Below, piece by piece: positions 43,601 through 49,383 of a stretch of 49,383 bases of DNA (position 1 is its first letter; every line of letters begins with the position of its first letter). Origin of the DNA: Bacteroidales bacterium (GTDB lineage: Bacteria; Bacteroidota; Bacteroidia; Bacteroidales; Paludibacteraceae); contig DUQG01000022.1 in the NCBI GenBank assembly GCA_012837935.1, positions 1 through 49,383 on the forward strand. The letters are read 5' to 3'. Below the pieces are notes generated by a model. It made no database searches. It worked only from the letters and a program-made list of their open reading frames with translations, and was not told where the DNA came from. A program made the translations under genes and the position numbers.

Positions 43601-46600
43601 ATATTTTCCACATTGGAAATAGATGGATTACCCATCACGGTAATTCTATTTCGAGGATTTTCAGGATCAAAAACATGGAATGGTGTTGTGTTTGAAACTG
43701 TACCTCCACGTTCTTTATTGCGTTGCAATTTAGCATCCGTAAGCGCCGTAAATGCAAAATCAAACATATTTTCGGGATACCACACGGTTTGTCTGTCTGA
43801 CAATTTATTGCTTGAATAGATTCCCGGCGGTGTCAGACGAAGCGGAATTTCATACTCGTAATAGTTATTTACCATATCCGAACCGATACGAACAAATACA
43901 GCCAGTTCTCCATCATTCAAATTTGGCGACATAGGCATTGCTGCTGCATGCACAAACATCTGGAAACGCTTGTATTGGCGCATATCGTACATCGTTTTTT
44001 TGTAAACAGCACGAGCATCATTAGAACCAAGATCAGTTACTCGCAACACCATCGCTTGCTCATTTTGCTGTAAAAGTTGCGGTTGACTCGGGTCGGTTTC
44101 ACGGGTAATTCCGGGTGGCAACACATAATTTACCGGCGTTTTACGTCCGTTTTCCTCAATGTTTACAGCCAACACGTCCAGTTTTGCATTAGATGCATTG
44201 TTTGCAGTTGTCAACGGCTTGGTATATTGTTTCCATTCGCCACGTACAAAGTCAAGTGTAGCAAAGCGCAAGTGAGTTTCCTGCTCGAATCCGGTCAAAA
44301 ACATACGAATAAAGCGAATGGATTTGAAATTGCGGATTCCACCCACTTTATTGGTGTGCTCGCGAATAGGAATTTTGAACTGATACCATTTCACACGCTC
44401 TACATTTCCATTTTTAAGCGTTACGTCGGCAGTTACCATATCGGTAATAAAATTGGTTCCAACCTGCATGGCACCGGGACGAAGTTGCACTTTGTACTCG
44501 AAATATTTTTCGTATTCGTTCAGCGTGTTATCCAAATTTATATCTTCCACATCCGGCTGAAGCGTAGCAGAAGTGCTGTATTCACTACCTAAATCTGTCG
44601 CATCCGGTGAGTTGCCTTCAGTGCCGTTATAGTATTTATAACGTTCCAAAATGCTCAAGTTTTTCTCGTCGTAATCTTTTCCAAGATAGAAATGATAGTT
44701 GTCGCCCGAAGGGTCATTCAACGGCGAATGCGGGTCAGTTTCCATTTCAGCAATTACATCCGGCGATAAATGATTGCGAAGTTTATCCAAATAATCTTTG
44801 TAAGTCGGAAACAGAAATTCATCTGCCGTAGAAAGTCCATTGAGACCAACGTCTTGCTTTTCACGCGCTCCGGCTGTATTGTCAAATGCCGTAACTGTGG
44901 ATTGAGTCAACGGAATACGTCCCCAAACGGTAGTTTCATAGTTTTTACTGTTGTTATCAATCGGCAGTCCGTGCTCAAAAGACTTTTTCCCGTCTTTCAA
45001 AATATCTTCACTAATATCACCCAAGTTGAAGTACAAATCACCACCCTTGTTATTTTCCGTGCCTTTCACAAACGGGTCCATCATCCAGAACTCGATATAT
45101 TCGATATTGGAATTTTCAAAGTCCGAATAATCCACTTTGCGCATAATTCCACCCCAACGGTCTTGCGGATTCTTCAACTTTCCGGTATTTGGGTCAATTC
45201 CTTCTACATCTAAGTTGTAGGGACCTCTTTCTTGCGGATAGTAAGAAAGGTTGAGTAAAGTAATAAGCGAAGTTCCCGTTGGGTCGGTATCTCTATTCGG
45301 AAAAAGCTCTGTTTCGCGCACTTGACGAGTATAATGATCGGATTGCGATTCCAAATTTCCTCGCAAATTCGGTGGTGTAGTTCGTGCATCGCTATTCAAA
45401 ATTCTATCCACAGCGTACCATGAAAGCAAGGCACGATTTTTTCCGTAATCAATATTATTGCTCAATTTCGATTCCTCAAACATGCCAGGTGTACTTGCCA
45501 AGAACCAATTGTACGGATAGTGAATATCAATATTGGTTTTAGTGAATTCAAAGTCATCGATATAAGCCAATCCCACATCGCTAATTACACGAGAGTGTCC
45601 GGGAATAAGTTGCGCATATTCAGTATTCAGCGATAGCGACGAAGGTTGCGTTGCATTCACAAACGGCAATTTGTCAACCATGTTGGTAATCCACTGCGAT
45701 TCCGTTTTCCAAGCTGTATTCAAACCCCAAATGGTGTTTTTAATCGGCTCACTACCGGTATTTACTTTTTTGGTCAGCGGCATTTCAGAAAGATGCATGA
45801 TTGTACCTCCCAAACTAAAGTCTTTGCTAAACTGATACTCCATGTGCGTACCGAAAAGAGATTTTCGCTGCATGCTGAACAAGGATTGATTTTCCAGTTT
45901 TACATCAATGTTAGTGTTGGATTCTATAATCGAGCGGTTCAATATATTTACCGTCCCCATTGTGTAATCCACGGTGTAGTCCACATTTTCAATCAAAGTT
46001 TTTCCGCCTGCCGTAACCACAACCGAACCGCGCGGGATATTCATCGCATTTAAGCGAATTTCCGAACTTGACTCCGAACCTTTGTAACGTCCAACCAGAG
46101 AGAACTTATTTTTCTCGCTAAATTCCTGCGCAACAACCAGTGTAGAATCATAAAGTTCTTGATAAACGTATTTGTCGGCAATGACGTCATTTCCAATTTT
46201 TTTACGCAAATGCGAACCGAAAGGCTCCAATACCGGAAATATAATTCGTCCTGTAGAAGAAAGTGCCGTATAACCTTCTACATAGTCAAAACGTCCATCA
46301 GGATTAATCTCATTTTTTTTATCCAAACGGTCTAAATTCATCACACGAAGCAGCAACTGATTGGCAATATTTCCTTCGGGAATGTATTGAAGTTCCGTTC
46401 CGATAGAGTCATTCCGATACATCACGTTCATGGTAAAATCATCGGCGCTCATCTGTATCGCACCGATGGAATAGATGTTTTTCATCATTAAATCCCACGA
46501 ACTAAGTTGCGGCGACTGCGTAGTACTTTTCAGTAACTTCAATATCAGAGCATTTGGTGCTTTCACATTATCCGTAGAAAATTCTCCCACCTGATAAACT

Positions 46601-48036
46601 TGTCCTTGATAGGTATATTCGTAAGCTACGGCAAGCACTTCATCGGGATTAAGTGCCGAACGAAGGGAAATAAATCCAAGTGCATTGTTTACGGTGTATT
46701 CCGAAGGGTCAAGACGACGAGCGTTTTCAATTTTTTCATAATCCTCGCCACCATTGATGCCGTGAGCAGAATAGTTGTTGGCAAGAATGGCATTGGTCTG
46801 CTGAATATCGCGTACTCCTGCACCCGCAAGTCCTACAATTTCATCGTAAAGTGTGTTGGATTTATTGGTTAAAATTGTTCCAGTGGATTGCCAGTAAGGA
46901 TTATCAATTCTGCTTGGCTCTCCTAAGTCCATAAAAGCAATGATATTACGTGCTTCGTTGAAATTGCCTCGCTTATTTGTAATCCACGCCTCTACCCTAT
47001 TTATCACGATTCCGGATGAAATAAACGGCAGTTTACTCATGGACTGCTCGTAATTATCACGGAAAGTGTGACCTAAGAAAAAGTGACGATTTTCATCGTA
47101 TTGGTCGATTTTAACTTCAAACGGAATGGTCTGAACGCCACCTCGCGAACTGACCGATTGCGATTGCGATTCTTGCTGCGATGCGATGGCGGAAATGCTT
47201 AATTTTCCAAACTGCAAATCGGTTTTTATCCCGAAAAGCGCCGAACTTCCCGTAATCAACGAACCACGTAGCGGCATACTTACGTTTCCTGCTTCAATCA
47301 GTTGAATAATATCATCCTCCTTGCCTTTGAAAGAGAGTTTTGCCAGTTTTTGGTCAAAATCAAAAGACGCTTCCGTGTTGTAATTTAGTCCAAAATTGAT
47401 TTTATCTCCCACCGTTCCGGTTACGTTCATCTGGATTTTTTGGTCAAAATTGGGAACGTTAGAACGACGAGCACGAGCCGGAAGTACAGGGTTATTTATA
47501 AAACTGCTTTTGAAACCAAAAATCAGTTCTGCGGAACCTTGCGTTTTAATCTGCACACCGCCGGGACCGAAAACTTTGTCGGCAGGTCCCAAACTAAACT
47601 TCATATCCGTAACCGAAAACTTATCCTCGTTACTTTCCTTGCCTTTCAAGTTTCTTTCCTGCCAATATTCAAGCATACTTTTTTGAAGCGAATACTTGCG
47701 ATATTCTTCCGGTGTAAGCGTCAGCGGCGTGGCTATTTCCATATCGCCTACTTTCGTTCGTATCACGTAGTTTCCGGTTTTTATATCGTATTCAATTTCC
47801 GTTTTCACGTTATCCGGCGTACGTAAATCCATCGGATAGCGCTTATCTAAATCTTCAAAGGTCTTCACTTCTAAATTATTAACAGGAAAACGAACGGTAG
47901 TATCTTTGGGTGTGCTTTGTGGTGCTTGTAACTCCATTTCAGGTTCAAGCGTATAATGACGAGCGGAACTTACGAAACCGTAAACTCCACTAATTAAAAT
48001 GGCAAGAAATAATATGACGATGTATTTTCTTTTCAT
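40645..48036 (-). CDS. sprA: SprA/Sov, outer-membrane translocon of the type IX secretion system
   Basis: The 2463-residue protein has an N-terminal signal or anchor (about 1-24). It is similar in size to Porphyromonas gingivalis Sov (about 2500) and Flavobacterium johnsoniae SprA (about 2400). The long body is rich in beta-strand and aromatic residues and ends in a terminal beta-strand with Phe (GISFKFMLTR). The region around 105-260 contains the conserved SprA N-terminal phrase KVFGPGGVQIKTQGSAELIFG in parts. SprA is the 36-strand barrel through which T9SS cargo crosses the outer membrane. The gene lies downstream of ruvA, the usual neighbourhood in this phylum. Many antisense ORFs overlap it and are not genes. 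Confidence 0.96.
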   Translation of the reverse strand: MKRKYIVILFLAILISGVYGFVSSARHYTLEPEMELQAPQSTPKDTTVRFPVNNLEVKTFEDLDKRYPMDLRTPDNVKTEIEYDIKTGNYVIRTKVGDMEIATPLTLTPEEYRKYSLQKSMLEYWQERNLKGKESNEDKFSVTDMKFSLGPADKVFGPGGVQIKTQGSAELIFGFKSSFINNPVLPARARRSNVPNFDQKIQMNVTGTVGDKINFGLNYNTEASFDFDQKLAKLSFKGKEDDIIQLIEAGNVSMPLRGSLITGSSALFGIKTDLQFGKLSISAIASQQESQSQSVSSRGGVQTIPFEVKIDQYDENRHFFLGHTFRDNYEQSMSKLPFISSGIVINRVEAWITNKRGNFNEARNIIAFMDLGEPSRIDNPYWQSTGTILTNKSNTLYDEIVGLAGAGVRDIQQTNAILANNYSAHGINGGEDYEKIENARRLDPSEYTVNNALGFISLRSALNPDEVLAVAYEYTYQGQVYQVGEFSTDNVKAPNALILKLLKSTTQSPQLSSWDLMMKNIYSIGAIQMSADDFTMNVMYRNDSIGTELQYIPEGNIANQLLLRVMNLDRLDKKNEINPDGRFDYVEGYTALSSTGRIIFPVLEPFGSHLRKKIGNDVIADKYVYQELYDSTLVVAQEFSEKNKFSLVGRYKGSESSSEIRLNAMNIPRGSVVVTAGGKTLIENVDYTVDYTMGTVNILNRSIIESNTNIDVKLENQSLFSMQRKSLFGTHMEYQFSKDFSLGGTIMHLSEMPLTKKVNTGSEPIKNTIWGLNTAWKTESQWITNMVDKLPFVNATQPSSLSLNTEYAQLIPGHSRVISDVGLAYIDDFEFTKTNIDIHYPYNWFLASTPGMFEESKLSNNIDYGKNRALLSWYAVDRILNSDARTTPPNLRGNLESQSDHYTRQVRETELFPNRDTDPTGTSLITLLNLSYYPQERGPYNLDVEGIDPNTGKLKNPQDRWGGIMRKVDYSDFENSNIEYIEFWMMDPFVKGTENNKGGDLYFNLGDISEDILKDGKKSFEHGLPIDNNSKNYETTVWGRIPLTQSTVTAFDNTAGAREKQDVGLNGLSTADEFLFPTYKDYLDKLRNHLSPDVIAEMETDPHSPLNDPSGDNYHFYLGKDYDEKNLSILERYKYYNGTEGNSPDATDLGSEYSTSATLQPDVEDINLDNTLNEYEKYFEYKVQLRPGAMQVGTNFITDMVTADVTLKNGNVERVKWYQFKIPIREHTNKVGGIRNFKSIRFIRMFLTGFEQETHLRFATLDFVRGEWKQYTKPLTTANNASNAKLDVLAVNIEENGRKTPVNYVLPPGITRETDPSQPQLLQQNEQAMVLRVTDLGSNDARAVYKKTMYDMRQYKRFQMFVHAAAMPMSPNLNDGELAVFVRIGSDMVNNYYEYEIPLRLTPPGIYSSNKLSDRQTVWYPENMFDFAFTALTDAKLQRNKERGGTVSNTTPFHVFDPENPRNRITVMGNPSISNVENIMIGVRNKSGEVKSGEVWVNEMRMAEFDQSGGWAGLANLAFNLSDLGSFNVAGRMETAGFGGIESNVTNRNMEDHYSINLSASLDLGRFLPEQAKLQIPAYYTYTNETHSPKYNPLDEDILLKDALSILENQSDIDSLKAMTQSVRESKSFNITNAKVNIRSKKPMFYDPANVSISYSTNETTEHTPEIEQNLAKQQRASINYSYGFNMEPWEPFKKSKALESPHLKLIKDFNFYYLPTSIMYSSSLNRNYSQIKLRDFSGMSSGAPNFDNLSFSKDFIWNRQFDFKYKLTRAIEFGLQTAMNANIEESYFTPEMGKEHYEAWRDTVWHSIRKMGTPYSYQQVFNASWKLPIDKFPFMDWVTANTQYTSTYSWNRSAVMEGGADIGNMASSLGRFTGNADLNFETLYKKSKFLKGVLDRGNRNARRQPFTPKTFNQTVNLKKGDTLTVNHGLNSEKLTFTAKDSLGRPIRLPYKVTSPTSVVLVPVMDANNAAVSITSKDPNERSVGEKIADFAIRLPMSVRKVSVTYTQSNSLTIPGFLPEPGFLGLSKVDGIKAPGLGFVFGFQDDNTLEYIRDNGWLYMEQDVINPANRAVTSDLDIRATVEPIAGLKIDLSAKRQTMANTVIHYMHPGMPSTFNGNFNITQVALKTSFEKIGNAADNYNSESFRKFRAYRNIIASRLESKMKNYPTTGFFAEMPGISGKPFDPNNGTYDLNSPDVLIPAFLAAYTGRNPEHVKTNPFLSLLDILPNWTVNFNGLSNLDWVKEKFRSVSLTHAYRNTYTIGNYGSYSTWVPMDGGDDSALGFIRDVQTNMPIPSMAYDISTVSMNESFSPLFGLNMAMKNSMTAKAEYRRQRNMSLNLNSTQLIEALSDEFVIGVGYVVNDFDVVLKLKSAQRQTVKNDLKLNMDVSYKDVKSLLRKVSEDITQASSGNKIISLRFTADYVFSSKVNLQMFFDRQKTAPLVSSAYPVSSTNFGISFKFMLTR

Positions 48037-48075
48037 TAAAATTACGAATTACACGAATTATGGCGAATTGCGCGA

Positions 48076-48093
48076 TCCCGATAACTATCGGGA
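48076..48093. repeat. TCCCGAT palindrome, copy B, with flanking direct repeats
   Basis: TCCCGATAACTATCGGGA is bordered on both sides, without a gap, by the 14-bp direct repeat GGCGAATTGCGCGA (48062-48075 and 48094-48107). The pattern is that of an insertion with target duplication, though the surroundings are low-complexity GAATT-rich DNA. Confidence 0.8.
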
Positions 48094-48169
48094 GGCGAAT
48101 TGCGCGAATTTTCCGTGTGTGCTTCAAATAAACAACCGAACGTCCAAACAAACAACCAAACGCCCAAAA

Positions 48170-48766
48170 CTACAACATTTTAAGCGCTTTTTTCACAGCT
48201 TGTTCTACTGTAATATCAGGTTCTTCTTTCAGGATTTTATCCACTGCTTTTTGTGATGGTCCGGCAGCAAAACCAAGCATAGTGAGTGCAGCCAGCGTCT
48301 CTTCACGAGTTGTATTACTTGCAAATGTGAACGTTGAGCTCGATTTTTCATCATCCGAAACACCTACTTTCAGGATTTTATCTCGTAAATCTACCAAAAT
48401 ACGTTCTGCGGTTTTTGCACCGATACCTTTAATAGCTTTTAATGCCATAACATTATCGGTTGCAATTATTTGCTGTAACTCGTAAGCAGTGTAGGACGAC
48501 ATAATCACGCGTGCTGTATTGGCACCAATTCCCGATACGGAGATGAGCAATAAAAAAAGTTCCCGCTCACTTTTATTCATAAAACCATAAAGTACATAAG
48601 CATCTTCCCGAATGGCTTCGTGAATATATAGCTTCGCTTCGTTTTTTCCATGAAGTTCGCCGTAAGTAGTTAGCGAGATATTGATAAAATAACCCACACC
48701 ACCCGTTTCAATTACCGCATTGGTGGGTGTTAGTTCTGTTAATTCTCCTTTTATATAATCAATCAT
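48170..48766 (-). CDS. ruvA: Holliday junction branch migration protein RuvA
   Basis: The 198-residue DNA-binding subunit of RuvAB has an OB-fold domain (1-63). A domain with two helix-hairpin-helix motifs follows (ISVSGIGANTARVIMSS near 77-93 and IKGIGAKTAERILVDLRDKI near 111-130). A C-terminal domain of about 50 residues binds RuvB. Length is canonical. No ruvB or ruvC is next to it; it lies upstream of sprA with a 133-bp gap holding a palindrome and low-complexity repeat. Confidence 0.96.
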   Translation of the reverse strand: MIDYIKGELTELTPTNAVIETGGVGYFINISLTTYGELHGKNEAKLYIHEAIREDAYVLYGFMNKSERELFLLLISVSGIGANTARVIMSSYTAYELQQIIATDNVMALKAIKGIGAKTAERILVDLRDKILKVGVSDDEKSSSTFTFASNTTREETLAALTMLGFAAGPSQKAVDKILKEEPDITVEQAVKKALKML

Positions 48767-48789
48767 ATCTTAGACTATTAAATTGTTAG

Positions 48790-48807
48790 TCCCGATAGTT
48801 ATCGGGA
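48790..48807. repeat. TCCCGAT palindrome, copy C
   Basis: TCCCGATAGTTATCGGGA is the exact reverse complement of copy B. The 10 bp on each side (AAATTGTTAG and AGACTGTTAG) match at eight positions. The rest of 48767-49046 is AT-rich with repeats of TTAGACTATT and no gene. Confidence 0.75.
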
Positions 48808-49046
48808 AGACTGTTAGACTATTGGATTTTAGTTTTTCAGAACGTCTGTCAATGGACTTTTAGACAAAAAGCATTTCAACCTTCAGAAGAGAGCCAAAAA
48901 GCCATTCCATTGGAAATTATAACGAGTTTTTAGGAAAATTAGTGTAAAAAGGGAATGAAAAGATGAATTTCGAATATAAAAGCTGTAAGTTACATTTAGT
49001 AAGCTCAATTTTTTTGGCTGTTTTTTGAAAATTTCAACCCTGATTT

Positions 49047-49077
49047 TTTGTAAATTTAAGAAATTAGTTTACCTTTG
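49047..49077 (+). promoter_or_regulatory. Promoter of tRNA-Ser
   Basis: TTTG (49047-49050), a 19-bp spacer and TACCTTTG (49070-49077) match the Bacteroidota consensus exactly, 30 bp ahead of the tRNA. Confidence 0.85.
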
Positions 49078-49106
49078 CAGTCGCTTTGAGAAAAAGACGA
49101 CATTTT

Positions 49107-49192
<86 letters not shown>

Positions 49193-49230
49193 AAAAGAGG
49201 TGCAAATCAAGTTTGATTTGCACCTCTTTT
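49193..49230 (+). terminator. Terminator of tRNA-Ser
   Basis: A 16-bp stem (AAAAGAGGTGCAAATC with GATTTGCACCTCTTTT, 49193-49208 and 49215-49230) closes the loop AAGTTT, directly after the tRNA. Confidence 0.92.
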
Positions 49231-49359
49231 TGTGCATTACTTACAGCACAAAAAATGGTTCAAGCAAAAAAGTTGTGGGGAAATAGAGGCGTAGCATAAA
49301 AATATCCTATACTGACATTATTTTATGAATGTCTGATATTCTAACGCCTATATTAATTG

Positions 49360-49379
49360 CCACGCCATTTATGGCGTGG
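49360..49379. repeat. REP-like hairpin at the window edge
   Basis: CCACGCCAT-TT-ATGGCGTGG is a perfect 9-bp hairpin of a sequence family different from the two RAYT-linked REPs. It lies at the right edge, so any linked gene is outside the window. The stretch 49231-49359 shows nothing else. Confidence 0.65.
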
Positions 49380-49383
49380 GTAA

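Noticed and set aside
41012-47826. Many open frames of 60-171 codons on the plus strand opposite sprA
   Set aside because: They are antisense shadows of a long, well-supported gene, have no recognisable domains and show no promoter signals.

Overview
The window is ordinary chromosome of a Bacteroidota bacterium, most likely of the order Bacteroidales. The signs are: repeated promoters of the type TTTG-N19-TAnnTTTG (the Bacteroidota -33/-7 consensus); a complete sprA/sov gene for the type IX secretion (T9SS) outer-membrane translocon plus a decayed T9SS sorting domain; an OmpA protein with thrombospondin type 3 repeats; an EF-G paralogue typical of the phylum; cytochrome bd oxidase; and AT-rich intergenic DNA with little Shine-Dalgarno signal. 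I cannot name the genus.

Layout. 195-5337 (minus): an EF-G2-like translation factor whose GTPase catalytic histidine is replaced by serine, a REP-associated tyrosine transposase (RAYT) with its own hairpins, an RlmL-like rRNA methyltransferase and a serine acetyltransferase. 5511-10452: NadR-like ATPase, PAP2 phosphatase (plus strand), PnuC, an S41 processing protease, a TatD-like hydrolase and a SHOCT/DUF4870 membrane protein. 10739-18598 (plus): guaB, then an outer-membrane biogenesis cluster of three SurA/PpiC-type isomerases and an OstA-like protein. 18698-24340: a membrane-anchored AraC regulator, a DUF2141 protein, a gene-poor 1 kb holding a T9SS remnant, a nested palindrome and repeated CGGACAA boxes, then cydAB.

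24514-25028 is the oddest spot. A tRNA(CAU) gene with its promoter and terminator is followed by a partial second copy of tRNA plus terminator, and a GIY-YIG nuclease ORF sits between them. The last codons of that ORF are tRNA D-arm sequence. The anticodon loop of the second copy is replaced by an 18-bp palindrome that recurs twice near 48.1 and 48.8 kb.

25131-33560 (minus) is a YbhGFSR-type export operon: TetR regulator, TolC, HlyD/YbhG adaptor, two ATPases and two ABC-2 permeases. It is interrupted by a second RAYT with seven REP hairpins. 33750-36089 (minus): NAD(P)HX repair enzyme NnrD and a TIGR02757 protein. 36345-40643 (plus): OmpA/TSP3 protein, AmpG-like MFS permease with a large soluble insertion, and prephenate dehydrogenase. 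40645-48766 (minus): the 2463-residue SprA and RuvA. 49107-49191: tRNA-Ser(UGA). The window ends in another REP-like hairpin.

The recurring theme is small palindromic elements. Two RAYT families each carry their own REPs, a third hairpin family occurs at the right edge, the TCCCGAT palindrome is linked to the GIY-YIG/tRNA locus, and C-rich repeats extend the ends of two proteins. No CRISPR array, prophage, classical IS or defence island was seen.
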